Positions 1-7,754 of a stretch of 18,403 bases of DNA are shown piece by piece. The first letter of the stretch is position 1. Every line of letters begins with the position of its first letter. A program made the position numbers and the translations under genes. Source of the DNA: SFTH01 sp051878085 (GTDB lineage: Bacteria > Bacillota > Clostridia > Christensenellales > Aristaeellaceae); assembly GCA_051878085.1 (NCBI GenBank), contig JBJEJN010000042.1, positions 1 to 18,403 on the forward strand, written 5' to 3'. Below the pieces are notes generated by a model. It was given only the letters and a program-made list of their open reading frames with translations. It searched no databases and was not told the DNA's origin.

Positions 1-2
1 GC

Positions 3-2303
3 ATCAGCGTATATGCCGACAACCTCGCAATCTTCTGGAAGAGCGTGCAGGACGCCTTTGCGCATGCGGGACTGGATTTCCTGCGGGACTATCCCTGTCC
101 CGGCGATGCGGCGAGCGGCAGCATGCTGACGGATGATCTCTGCCATGCGCTGGCGGGGAAGGAATCCTTCTATATCTTCATTGACGATTTCCACCTGCTG
201 AAGGATCCGCGCATTCCCGCCTTCCTCTGTACGCTTGCCAACCGGATGCCCGGCAACGTGCACCTCATTGTCGCCAGCCGGGATCAGTTCCTGCCCGCCG
301 GGGAGCTTGTCCGGCTGGGGAGCCGGATCCATCAGATCGGTACGGAGCAGCTGCGGCTGAACCGCACGGAGCTTGCCGTCTACGCCCACAGGTGCGGCGT
401 GGAGCTATCCGAGGAACAGATCGAGGCCCTGCTCCATTCCAGCGACGGATGGTTTTCCGCGATCTATCTGAACCTGCGGACGCTCTCGGAGCGCGGGGCC
501 TTGCCTGACCGGAATTCTGACATTTACACCATGTTCACCGCAGCCATGATCGACCCGCTCTCCGAAAAACAGCGGGTTTTCCTTGCAGTCATGGGGCTTG
601 CCGATGAGTTTACCGTGGAGATGGCGCGCTTCGTCACCGGGGACGAGGATACGGAGAGGCTGATCGTTGGTTTGACCACGCAGAACGCATTTGTAAAGTG
701 CCTGCCGGACGGCGTGAGCTTTCGCTTCCATCACATGATGAAGGAATGCGCGGAGCGCACGTTCCGGACGCTGGACAGGGAAAGGCAGCGGGCCTATCGC
801 GAGAAGTACGGCGCATGGTACGAGGCGCAGCGGCAGTATCTTCATGCCATCGCGGCCTACCGGCAGAGCGAGGATTACGACGCGCTGCTGCGCGTGATTC
901 AGAAGGACAGCGGCATTTTGCTCTCGTCGCTGAACCCGGAATCGGTGCTGGAGATGATTGGCGAGTGCCCGGTGCCCACGCTGAAGGCGCATCCGCTGGC
1001 GATCCTGGTGCTGATGCGCTGCATGTTCAACTGGCGGAGGATCCCGAAAATGATGGAGCTGAAGTCGCTGCTTCTGAACTCCATCGAGGAACGGCCGGAG
1101 ATGCCCGCCACCGAACGCGGCGACCTTCTGGGCGAATGCGATCTCATCATGAGCTTCCTCTGCTACAACGACATCAGTGCCATGAGCCGCCTGCACCGCA
1201 GCGCCAGCGCGCAGATGTCCCGCTCGGCCATCAGCATCCACAAGAGCGGCGGCTGGACGTTTGGCTCTCCGTCGGTGCTGATGATGTTCTACCGCGCTCC
1301 GGGCGAGCTGGAGAGTGAGCTAAACGAGATGGACGAGTCCATGCCCCACTATTACAGGATCACTGACGGCCACGGGCAGGGCGCGGAGAAGATCATGCGG
1401 GCGGAGGCGGCGTTCATGCAGGGCCGCTACACGGACGCGCGGATTGCGCTGGAGGGCGCCTATGCGCAGATTGCGGGCAATGGGCAGGAAAACATGGCGC
1501 TCTGCTGCGATTTCCTGGCGTGGCGGCTGTCCCTGTGCGCGGAGGTGGAACAGAGATACAGCTTTGAGGAGCGCTATGCGGCGCTGCTGCGCCATCACAA
1601 CGCCGCATGGATCAACATCTGGTCTGCGATCAGCGCCTACTACCACGCCCTGCTGGGTGAGACGGAAGAGATCCCGGAGCTCTTCGGCGCGCACAGGCTC
1701 GATTCCGTCAACCTGCTCGCTCCGGGAAGGCCCATGATCGAGATGATCGAGAACCAGGTTTACCTGGCCCAGGGCGCGTACGCCAAGCTGATCGGGCGCA
1801 GCGAGGGGCTGCTGGCGCTGTGCGAGGGGATGCACTATGCGCTGGTTGCGCTGCACATCCGCATTCAGACCGCAGCGGCCTATGAGAAGCTGGGAAAGCC
1901 CGGGGAGGCGCAGGCGTGGCTTGCGAGAGCGCTCTCCGATGCGGCGCCGGACGGCTTTGTGATGCCGTTCGTGGAGAACTATGACGCTGTGAAGTCGATC
2001 CTGGCGCGGGAAGGCGCGAGTGAGCTGATCGCAAGGATCACCGAGCTGGGCGAAGCGACCAGCTCGCGAAGGGCGGAAAAGGCCCGCCCGGTCGCCTTCG
2101 ACGCGCTGACGCAGCGGGAAGTTGAGATCGTTCGCCTGATGGCGCAGCGGCTCTCCAATCGTGAGATCGCGGAGAGGTTGTTCCTCGCGGAGGGCAGCGT
2201 CAAGCAGTACGTGAACCGCATCTATTCCAAGCTCCAGATTGAGGGAGATACCCGGACGAAGCGGAAGCGGCTTCTGGAGCTGCTTCGGATAGGTAAAAAA
2301 TAA
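3..2303 (+). CDS. MalT-like LuxR-family transcriptional regulator, 5' end missing
   Basis: This is a large ATP-dependent (MalT/LAL-type) regulator. The frame is open to the left edge, and 14 further codons before the GTG at 45 read ISVYADNLAIFWKS, which fits the segment of MalT-like NTPase domains that follows the P-loop. The gene therefore starts outside the window, and the GTG at 45 is not the true start. Counting from that GTG, a Walker-B-like IFIDD lies at residues 44-48, a long helical TPR-like middle covers about 250-650, and a LuxR helix-turn-helix covers about 685-752 (LTQREVEIVRLMAQ, then SNREIAERLFLAEGSVKQYV). Family members bind an inducer through the middle region and activate promoters. 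The two genes downstream encode exported or membrane proteins and are plausible targets, but that is inference. The Walker A motif cannot be seen here. Confidence 0.9.
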   Translation: MSVYADNLAIFWKSVQDAFAHAGLDFLRDYPCPGDAASGSMLTDDLCHALAGKESFYIFIDDFHLLKDPRIPAFLCTLANRMPGNVHLIVASRDQFLPAGELVRLGSRIHQIGTEQLRLNRTELAVYAHRCGVELSEEQIEALLHSSDGWFSAIYLNLRTLSERGALPDRNSDIYTMFTAAMIDPLSEKQRVFLAVMGLADEFTVEMARFVTGDEDTERLIVGLTTQNAFVKCLPDGVSFRFHHMMKECAERTFRTLDRERQRAYREKYGAWYEAQRQYLHAIAAYRQSEDYDALLRVIQKDSGILLSSLNPESVLEMIGECPVPTLKAHPLAILVLMRCMFNWRRIPKMMELKSLLLNSIEERPEMPATERGDLLGECDLIMSFLCYNDISAMSRLHRSASAQMSRSAISIHKSGGWTFGSPSVLMMFYRAPGELESELNEMDESMPHYYRITDGHGQGAEKIMRAEAAFMQGRYTDARIALEGAYAQIAGNGQENMALCCDFLAWRLSLCAEVEQRYSFEERYAALLRHHNAAWINIWSAISAYYHALLGETEEIPELFGAHRLDSVNLLAPGRPMIEMIENQVYLAQGAYAKLIGRSEGLLALCEGMHYALVALHIRIQTAAAYEKLGKPGEAQAWLARALSDAAPDGFVMPFVENYDAVKSILAREGASELIARITELGEATSSRRAEKARPVAFDALTQREVEIVRLMAQRLSNREIAERLFLAEGSVKQYVNRIYSKLQIEGDTRTKRKRLLELLRIGKK

Positions 2304-2313
2304 CCTTTGGTTA
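2301..2313. other. Short palindrome over the regulator stop codon
   Basis: TAACC-TTT-GGTTA is a perfect 5-bp inverted repeat that includes the TAA stop of the LuxR gene. It is too weak to be a convincing terminator and has no T-run after it. It could be part of a binding site for the downstream promoter, or chance. Confidence 0.25.
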
Positions 2314-2334
2314 ATAGTCGCTGCTTAGGATTCC

Positions 2335-2357
2335 CCGTACAATAAAGCTATGGTAGA
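2335..2357 (+). promoter_or_regulatory. Promoter/operator-like motif, copy A
   Basis: The element CCGTACAAT-AAAGC-TATGGTAGA lies 44 bp before the start of the secreted-protein gene. TACAAT (2338-2343) is a good sigma-A -10 candidate, but no convincing -35 lies 16-18 bp upstream, which would suit an activator-dependent promoter. The same element with the same 5-bp spacer recurs at 3855-3877 before the next gene. Whether it is a -10 with conserved flanks or a regulator site cannot be decided from two copies. Confidence 0.45.
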
Positions 2358-2401
2358 CTCACCTGAAACAGAAAAATATTGTATGGAAGGGAAGCGTTGA
2401 A

Positions 2402-3703
2402 ATGAAGAAAAAAGCATTGGCGCTGATTCTGGCGCTCGTATTCTGTGTGGTAGGAATGTCCGCAGGCGCGGCTTGTGCGGAGGAGCAGGGTCCCAGCTGT
2501 GTTCTGACGGTCGGTGTGCAGTACACGGGCATGGTGTCACTGGAAAGTGATTCCTCCTGGAATGGCGGCTACTACTATGCGGACATGACCGAGGATGGAA
2601 TTACGGTGATCGTGAACTGCTGCGCGGCGAATGGAACGGATGAATACGTGACCAGCCCGGAATACAGGGAAGTGTTCGCCGCAATGGTGAGCGGAAGCGA
2701 GGTCATGGATTATGAGGACGGCCAGAACCAGTACCTCACGCAGAGGTTCAGCTATCCGGTCTATGATCTTTCCTTCACGACGGGCGGAAATGAGGACACC
2801 TGCGTGTGGAAGATGATCCTCTTCCAGACGGATACCTATACCTACGCGTATGCATTCAAGATGTATGCGGATTTTGCGGAGGACATGGAAGGGGAATACT
2901 GGTATTCACTGGACACCCTCGAACTGATCGACCTCTCCGACTACTATGAGGAGATCGGGGAAGTGGACTACGATCCCAGCGCCGAGGGAGAGAGCCTGGA
3001 GGACTTCATCGCCTATTTCGATACCTGGCACCTGTACGGGGATCTGAATCAGGAGAGCATCCGCCTCTATGGCGACGGCACCTGGGCTTACTACAATGCG
3101 ATCGAAGAGGATGGCACCGGCGGCTACCTCTTTGATGAGGGTACGTTTGAGACCTTCGGAACGGATGCGCTGATGCTGTACTCCGCCGATGGAACCTACG
3201 TGGCAGATGTGAGCCTGAACGAATACGGCGATCTGGCGCTCACACCTGTACTGGAGGGCTATGGAAGCTTCGATGGAGTCACCATTTTCGTCCGCGAATC
3301 CGAGTGCACCGGTTACACGGGTTATGTGGAGGACGATCCCAGCGCCGAGCCAGTGAGCCTGGAGGACCTGATCACCTTCTTTGACGGCTGGTACCTGTGC
3401 GGAGATCTGAATGCGGAGAGCATCTATATCTATGGCGACGGCACCTGGATCTTCTACAATGCGATCGAAGCGGACGGCACCGGCGGATACGTCTTTGACG
3501 AGGGTACGTTTGAGACCATCGGAACGATTGGCCTGCAGCTGTACTCTGCCGATGGAACCCATGTGGCGGATGTGAGCATGAATGAATTTGGTGAGCTGGT
3601 GCTCACGCCCGTGGTTGAGGGCTATGCGGACTTCTATGGGGATACGATCTTTGACCGGGAATCCGAATCCGTCGCCTATGAGGCGCAGGATGCCGATTTT
3701 TAA
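2402..3703 (+). CDS. Secreted acidic protein with two tandem ~110-residue domains
   Basis: The product is not recognised. It has 433 residues, and the ATG is preceded by GGAAGGGA about 9 nt upstream. Residues 1-26 form a type I signal peptide (MKKKALALILALVF..., likely cleaved after ACA), so it is exported; no clear lipobox or C-terminal anchor is seen. Residues about 30-185 are a first domain of alternating aromatic and acidic strands. Residues 191-301 and 312-422 are a duplicated domain, each containing GDLN, ES, YGDGTW, YNAIE, DGTGGY, DEGTFET, YSADGT and VADVS in the same order. The protein is rich in Asp, Glu, Tyr and Gly, as in surface or carbohydrate/ion-binding beta-domains. Its position between the LuxR regulator and the DUF2207 gene suggests an envelope function. 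No catalytic motif was found. Confidence 0.88.
   Translation: MKKKALALILALVFCVVGMSAGAACAEEQGPSCVLTVGVQYTGMVSLESDSSWNGGYYYADMTEDGITVIVNCCAANGTDEYVTSPEYREVFAAMVSGSEVMDYEDGQNQYLTQRFSYPVYDLSFTTGGNEDTCVWKMILFQTDTYTYAYAFKMYADFAEDMEGEYWYSLDTLELIDLSDYYEEIGEVDYDPSAEGESLEDFIAYFDTWHLYGDLNQESIRLYGDGTWAYYNAIEEDGTGGYLFDEGTFETFGTDALMLYSADGTYVADVSLNEYGDLALTPVLEGYGSFDGVTIFVRESECTGYTGYVEDDPSAEPVSLEDLITFFDGWYLCGDLNAESIYIYGDGTWIFYNAIEADGTGGYVFDEGTFETIGTIGLQLYSADGTHVADVSMNEFGELVLTPVVEGYADFYGDTIFDRESESVAYEAQDADF
2972..3304 (+). repeat. Intragenic domain repeat, unit 1
   Basis: This encodes residues 191-301 of the secreted protein. It matches unit 2 at an offset of 363 bp (121 codons), including identical DNA runs such as TATGGCGACGGCACCTGG and GAGGGTACGTTTGAGACC. 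The DNA-level identity suggests a fairly recent duplication or continuing homogenisation. Confidence 0.85.
3335..3667 (+). repeat. Intragenic domain repeat, unit 2
   Basis: This encodes residues 312-422 of the secreted protein and is the second copy of the domain in unit 1. It starts with the same GATCCCAGCGCCGAG run, so the duplicated segment includes the short DPSAE linker before each domain. Confidence 0.85.
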
Positions 3704-3821
3704 GCGGTGATTCTGTCCTGGGTGATGTGGGAAACCGTGCCGATGCATTGACAGCGGAAGACCTTGCCGGTCCGGAGGTTTCCTGTAGCGCATGACGTGC
3801 GGATTGTCGGGCTGTTCCCGC

Positions 3822-3846
3822 AAGAAGACCGAAGCTTTGGTTTCTT
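3822..3846 (+). terminator. Possible weak terminator after the secreted-protein gene
   Basis: AAGAAGACCGAAG and CTTTGGTTTCTT form an imperfect inverted repeat (one bulged G, one G-U pair). If the inner ACCGAA/TTTGGT pairs alone form the stem, a T-rich tail (TTTCTT) follows. It lies in the roughly 250-bp gap between 3704 and 3955, which has no other convincing gene. The call is weak. Confidence 0.25.
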
Positions 3847-3850
3847 GAAA

Positions 3851-3877
3851 TCCACCGTACAATGTTTGTATGGTGGA
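3851..3877 (+). promoter_or_regulatory. Promoter/operator-like motif, copy B, near-perfect 27-bp dyad
   Basis: Arms TCCACCGTACAA and TTGTATGGTGGA are separated by TGT and are complementary at 11 of 12 positions. Nested in it is the element shared with copy A at 2335: CCGTACAAT-GTTTG-TATGGTGGA. It lies about 96 bp before the DUF2207 start. The symmetry suits a dimeric DNA-binding protein, and TACAAT (3858-3863) could be the -10. It is followed by TTATTTTCT, so a transcript hairpin with terminator activity is an alternative reading. Confidence 0.5.
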
Positions 3878-3973
3878 TTATTTTCTGTAAAAGGAAAAAG
3901 AGCAAACGCAAATCGAAGAAGAGAGCTTACGATCAGGTTCTGATCCATATTTTCGATGAAAGGAGACTGCTCT

Positions 3974-6115
3974 ATGAGCCGTTCTTTACACAGAATACGA
4001 TGCTTTATCCTGTTTGTGCTGGTGATTCCCCTATGCTCGCTGACCGCATTGGCCGAGGATGGCAGCGCTGCGCTGGATTCTCTGCATTTTGATATTGCAT
4101 TGCAGGAGGATGGCAGCGCGCTGATCACCGAGACGAGGACAGTTGTGTTTGAAGGTGATCGTTTGTTTACCCGCTATGGGGTGAACAATTTTTTCACCGG
4201 CCCCCGGACGTTTACCGAATGGCAGGCTTCGATTGACGGGACGCCTCTGACCCGGCTCGATGCGCCGGACAATGAAAACCGCCCTGAGAACAGCTTCGCG
4301 GTGGAGGATGGCGATGGGGAAAACACCGTCCAAATCTATTTCCGACAGCAGGGCAGCGGCACCCGCATCTTCCGGATCAGCTACCGTCTGGAAAATGCCG
4401 TGAAGCTCTATTCCGATGTGGGCGAGTTCTTCTGGAACCTGACCGGAGAGACCGGAATTTCCGACATTGGCAGCCTCACCGCCACCTTGAACGTGCCTGC
4501 GGACTGCCCGGCAGAGGATTTGAACATCTGGGCGCACGGGCCGCTGAACGGCAATTTTGATAAGCAGCCTGACGGCTCTGCGGCCCTGGAGATCGAGAAC
4601 GTTCCGCTGGGGACGATCGTCGACATACGCTGCACCCTGCCCGCGTACTGCTTCACCGGCGGCTGGGAGCAGCAGGGCGAGGGGCTCGAAGAAATCCTGG
4701 CCTACGAAAAGGAGCTGTCCGACAGCGCGAACGCCAAGCGCGAGGAGGAGCTGCGCGCGCAGGAGGAAGAGGAGCGTGCCCGTGCGGAGGCAGATGCCTA
4801 TTGGGAGGCCCTCATTGCCGAGCGGGAAGCATGGGCCGAGGAGCACCCCATCCAGAATTCCATCGAGGATTTCTGCGATTCGATCTACGATGAGTTCTAC
4901 TTCGAACTCGCCTATGATCCCTCGAAGTTCGTCGCCGTCCTCTGCGCCTGCGCCTTTGTGTTCGCCGCATTCCTGGGCAGGCTCCGGCGCAATCTGAAGG
5001 GGTTCAGGCACACCCCCGCCCAGTCGCCCCAGCATTGCCGGGAGCTGCCGGATGACCGTTCGGCCCCTGCTGTGGACCGGCTGCTGCACTACTACGACGG
5101 CAAGTCCGACGTCTCCAGGCAGATTTCTGCGGCGCTTCTGGAGCTGAATCTGAAGGAGCTGGTGCAGTTTGAGACGGTTGACGGGGACGTCGAGCTTGCG
5201 CTGAATCTTCAGCTGGGCGAGGAGCTGTTCCCCTCCGCTGCGCAGCAGGAGAGCGAGGCGCAGAACCCGAATCCGGGCTATCAGGAGATTCTGTGGGGAT
5301 TTCTGCTGAACGCGGCCGACGGAGGCGATCGGATTTCCATGAAGGAGCTCCAGCAGTACATCCATGACAATCAGAAGACGGCCTGGAGTTTCCGCAGCAG
5401 CTTTGAGGGCGCAGTGGCGAGGGAACATGGAGAGAGGATCAAAACGGAGGTCGTAAAGCACCCGTTCTTTGGAAGGAGCAAGCTTGTGTTGCTTCTGCCC
5501 GTGATCGCAGGGCTCCTTGCGATGCTGGTCTGCATGGGCCACAGCCTGTATGCCGGCGTCGATGTGTACGAGTCCGTCTGGGGAGGTGCGATTGCCCTTG
5601 CGGTGGCGATGCTCGTGCTCATCCTATTCTGCCTTGGAAGAAAGCTTGGGCTGGGCCGCTGCGTGATTCTGGATCAGCGGTCGGAGGACGACCTGGCCAT
5701 GTGGCAGGCCTTTGGACGCTTCCTGGATGATTTCACGACCTTCGGGGAGGGGGAGCTCCCGGAATTCTCCGTGTGGCGGGAGTACATGGTCTACGCCATC
5801 GCGATGGGCCGCATTCAAAAGCTGGCCAAGGCGTTGACCCTGAAGTATCCCGAATCCCATTCCATAGCAGGGCCCAGCATGGACGAAGAGCTGTACCGCC
5901 TGCTGCGGGAGCTGGAGCTCCACAATGCGATGAATTCCATTGGCCGGGAGGTTGCCGATGCCAGACTGCCCAGCGCCCCGTCGTCCAGCTCCGACAGCAG
6001 CAGCTTCGATAGCAGCAGCTTCGACAACTGGAGCGACAGCAGCGGCGGTGGCGGCGGCTTCTCCGATTTCGGCGGCGGCAGCGACAGCGGAAGCGGCGGC
6101 GACTTCATCGATTAA
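3974..6115 (+). CDS. DUF2207 (YciQ-like) membrane protein with Gly/Ser-rich tail
   Basis: A predicted membrane protein of 713 residues whose family function is not established. The start at 3974 is preferred to the in-frame ATG at 3956 because AAAGGAGA sits 8 nt upstream of it. Residues 1-27 are a signal peptide (cut near TALA/ED). Residues about 30-225 are the extracellular DUF2207 beta-domain (DGSALITETRTVVFEGD). Residues about 235-290 are a charged Glu/Arg/Ala-rich helix, probably coiled coil. Membrane segments lie near 318-336, 503-522 and 537-555. Residues about 365-500 form a cytoplasmic region, and 576-625 hold the conserved WQAFGRFLDDF and WREYMVYAIAMGR blocks. The end is a Ser-rich then Gly-rich tail (GGGGGFSDFGGG), a typical family ending. 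It shares a promoter-like element with the upstream secreted-protein gene. Confidence 0.9.
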   Translation: MSRSLHRIRCFILFVLVIPLCSLTALAEDGSAALDSLHFDIALQEDGSALITETRTVVFEGDRLFTRYGVNNFFTGPRTFTEWQASIDGTPLTRLDAPDNENRPENSFAVEDGDGENTVQIYFRQQGSGTRIFRISYRLENAVKLYSDVGEFFWNLTGETGISDIGSLTATLNVPADCPAEDLNIWAHGPLNGNFDKQPDGSAALEIENVPLGTIVDIRCTLPAYCFTGGWEQQGEGLEEILAYEKELSDSANAKREEELRAQEEEERARAEADAYWEALIAEREAWAEEHPIQNSIEDFCDSIYDEFYFELAYDPSKFVAVLCACAFVFAAFLGRLRRNLKGFRHTPAQSPQHCRELPDDRSAPAVDRLLHYYDGKSDVSRQISAALLELNLKELVQFETVDGDVELALNLQLGEELFPSAAQQESEAQNPNPGYQEILWGFLLNAADGGDRISMKELQQYIHDNQKTAWSFRSSFEGAVAREHGERIKTEVVKHPFFGRSKLVLLLPVIAGLLAMLVCMGHSLYAGVDVYESVWGGAIALAVAMLVLILFCLGRKLGLGRCVILDQRSEDDLAMWQAFGRFLDDFTTFGEGELPEFSVWREYMVYAIAMGRIQKLAKALTLKYPESHSIAGPSMDEELYRLLRELELHNAMNSIGREVADARLPSAPSSSSDSSSFDSSSFDNWSDSSGGGGGFSDFGGGSDSGSGGDFID

Positions 6116-6148
6116 AGGAAACATCCGGCACAGCAGCGCTTCTGTTGA

Positions 6149-6295
6149 ATAAAACTTGAGCTTCCGCTTCTGCCTGGCGCTTTCTGCAGCCTGCACTGCG
6201 ATGCGGCAATCGGTCTGCAGTGGGATACTATGGATTTTGAGCAGGGCACGCTTGCCATCTGTCACAAGGTTATTTTGTGTGACAGAGTTTTCTGA
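6149..6295 (+). pseudogene. Tyrosine recombinase (integrase) fragment
   Basis: A short open stretch without a start, ending at TGA 6293-6295, reads ...IGLQWDTMDFEQGTLAICHK. This resembles the GLRWxDIDF...TIxIxxxV block that follows the first catalytic Arg region in phage-type tyrosine recombinases. Nothing on either side continues the enzyme: no catalytic HxxR or Tyr block is present. The surrounding sequence has lower GC than its neighbours. It reads as the scar of a lost mobile element. The match covers only about 20 residues, so chance is possible. Confidence 0.4.
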
Positions 6296-6469
6296 TGAAC
6301 GTGAGATTGCTCGTGTTGTATGGTTGCACAATACGCTCGAAGTGGATGATTTCTGGGTTTCTGAATCGTTGCTAGATCAAGTTACAAAAATCCCTGATGT
6401 AAGCATCATAGGAGAGCCTGCGGAAGTTGTATTTGATTGCAACGGCAATGTGAGCGGATTCCAATAAGC
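6296..6469 (+). other. Orphan open stretch in a low-GC scar, possible gene fragment
   Basis: One frame reads EREIARVVWLHNTLEVDDFW followed by about 35 more residues and a stop near 6467. It has no start with a ribosome binding site and no recognised family. An open stretch also exists on the minus strand (6372-6590), so the coding strand, if any, is unclear. Together with the recombinase-like fragment it fills the gap of roughly 470 bp between the DUF2207 gene and the operon terminator. I see no intact gene here. Confidence 0.25.
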
Positions 6470-6587
6470 CAGAGAGGAGCAAGCGACGTTTCCTATAATA
6501 TTGAAGAACAGTTTGAAAGCATAGGGCAAGGCGTTCTACGTCTTTGCTTTGCATCAGGGATTCAATCCTCTGTGGAAATTCAGCAAT

Positions 6588-6627
6588 CACAAAATGAGAC
6601 CACCGAAGCAGGCGGCCTCATTTTGTG
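6588..6627 (-). terminator. Terminator hairpin of the leftward operon
   Basis: Two 17-nt arms (6588-6604 and 6611-6627) enclose a 6-nt loop. The two imperfect positions become G-U pairs in the minus-strand RNA but A-C mismatches in the plus-strand RNA. The hairpin therefore works best for leftward transcription, and it lies 13 bp beyond the stop of the propeller gene. The A-run on one arm and T-run on the other supply the U-rich end. Confidence 0.75.
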
Positions 6628-6639
6628 TGTTGAGCAGTT

Positions 6640-7689
6640 CTACGCCTTCGCGTTCAATTCATACATCGCGATCTCGTCTGTCTCGCGGTTGGCAGCAAAC
6701 AGCAGATGGCGGTTTTCCGCGCGATAGTACAGCACGTTTGCAGCGCCTGCGCCTTGATCCAGCGTATCGTAGACATAATCTTGCTTTTCGGCGTCGTAAT
6801 AAAGAGCGATCAGGTCGCGATCTGCCTGGCGGCAACCGATGAAGGCATATACGCGGCCTTCGATGGCCTCGCCCCAGATGGCATGCAGGAAGGGCATGGC
6901 TTTTTCGTGCCGGTATACTTCCTTCATTTCGCCGTTGATCTGCTTGTGGATGGTGAGGGTATCGCCATGGAAGGGGGAGAGTACCAGCAGCTCGCGCTCG
7001 CCGTCGCCGTCGAAGTCGAGATACAGGATATCGCTGGCGGGGATGCTCAACAGCTGTTCCACGGTCCATTCGCCGTCGTCGGTTTCCGGTGGGCAAACTT
7101 TGCATACGCCGTTTTCGGAGGCCACCATCGCAAAGGTATCATTGCCCTCGCGGCAGATCGTGAAGCCGTGGTTCTTGGTGAGCCCGCTTACCAGCGGCTT
7201 CATATCCAGCTGGTTGCCTTCATTGTATTCAGTCACGTCCTCCGGCAGCGGTGCGACCCAGATGCGGCCGGGGCACGTCCAGTCATTTTTGAAGGCGTGG
7301 GCGCTCTTGAGTGTGCACGCGATCAGATAGTGGCGGTTGCCTCTGGTCAGTATGCCGAAGCGGTGCACGAAGGGAAGCCTGCACAGCGTCTCGACGGTCC
7401 ATTCTCCATCGACCTTGCGACAATAGACAATGCTGGCCTCGGCGGAATCGTTGGGGGAATAAAACTTTCGGGTGGCAAGCAGAATCGGCTTGCCGGGAAC
7501 CTGCGTCAGTGTCATAACGCCTCCGGGGCCTTCCCACAGGGTGTCGATTCGCTTGCCGCATGCATCGAAGGTGTAGCAGGAGTTTTGCTTCTCTGCAGCA
7601 ACAGCGATATGGTCTATGCCGTCGTAGTGAAAAATGCCCAGCGCGTAGCATTTTTCCAAACTCCCGATTACAGTCTTGGTAGCTTTCAT
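6640..7689 (-). CDS. Putative cytosolic seven-bladed beta-propeller (FG-GAP/VCBS-like) protein
   Basis: The product is not recognised as a named enzyme. It has 349 residues and the ATG is preceded by GAGG about 8 nt upstream. There is no signal peptide or membrane segment, so it is probably cytosolic. Seven similar segments can be read, each a short strand pair ending in hydrophobic residues: GIFHYDGIDHIAVAA, MTLTQVPGKPILLAT, HRFGILTRGNRHYLIAC, HGFTICREGNDTFAMVA, LYLDFDGDGERELLVLS, HAIWGEAIEGRVYAFIG and VLYYRAENRHLLFAA. The fifth carries a classical DxDGDG calcium-loop motif. This suggests a seven-bladed propeller. It is the last gene of the leftward unit, after the ulaG-type lactonase and beyond an attenuator-like hairpin. 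Propellers include sugar lactonases and the FG-GAP aldos-2-ulose dehydratases, so a role on a sugar lactone or keto-sugar is possible but is inference. Confidence 0.85.
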   Translation of the reverse strand: MKATKTVIGSLEKCYALGIFHYDGIDHIAVAAEKQNSCYTFDACGKRIDTLWEGPGGVMTLTQVPGKPILLATRKFYSPNDSAEASIVYCRKVDGEWTVETLCRLPFVHRFGILTRGNRHYLIACTLKSAHAFKNDWTCPGRIWVAPLPEDVTEYNEGNQLDMKPLVSGLTKNHGFTICREGNDTFAMVASENGVCKVCPPETDDGEWTVEQLLSIPASDILYLDFDGDGERELLVLSPFHGDTLTIHKQINGEMKEVYRHEKAMPFLHAIWGEAIEGRVYAFIGCRQADRDLIALYYDAEKQDYVYDTLDQGAGAANVLYYRAENRHLLFAANRETDEIAMYELNAKA

Positions 7690-7717
7690 CGATATTCCTC
7701 ATTTCTAAAATCATGTG

Positions 7718-7754
7718 AAAAACGGCGACGGTTCCGTAAACGGGACCGCCACCG
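7718..7754 (-). terminator. Intrinsic terminator/attenuator between ulaG and the propeller gene
   Basis: The minus-strand RNA would form a 13-bp stem (arms 7742-7754 and 7723-7735, loop 7736-7741) with wobble pairs at the imperfect positions, immediately followed by U5 (A-run 7718-7722). It lies just after the ulaG stop and 29 bp before the propeller start. No separate promoter is obvious in that short gap, so the propeller gene is probably expressed by partial read-through. Confidence 0.75.

Noticed and set aside
405..1241. Long minus-strand open frame within the LuxR gene
   Set aside because: Shadow of a GC-rich coding region; composition rich in Arg/His/Gln with no domain, and the plus-strand frame is a clear LuxR protein.
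4031..5542. 503-codon minus-strand open frame opposite the DUF2207 gene
   Set aside because: The plus strand has a signal peptide, membrane segments and conserved DUF2207 blocks; the reverse frame is a codon-bias shadow.
6372..6590. 72-codon minus-strand open frame in the low-GC scar
   Set aside because: Its GTG start lies inside the operon terminator hairpin and has no ribosome binding site; the protein is not recognised. Kept only as part of the scar description.
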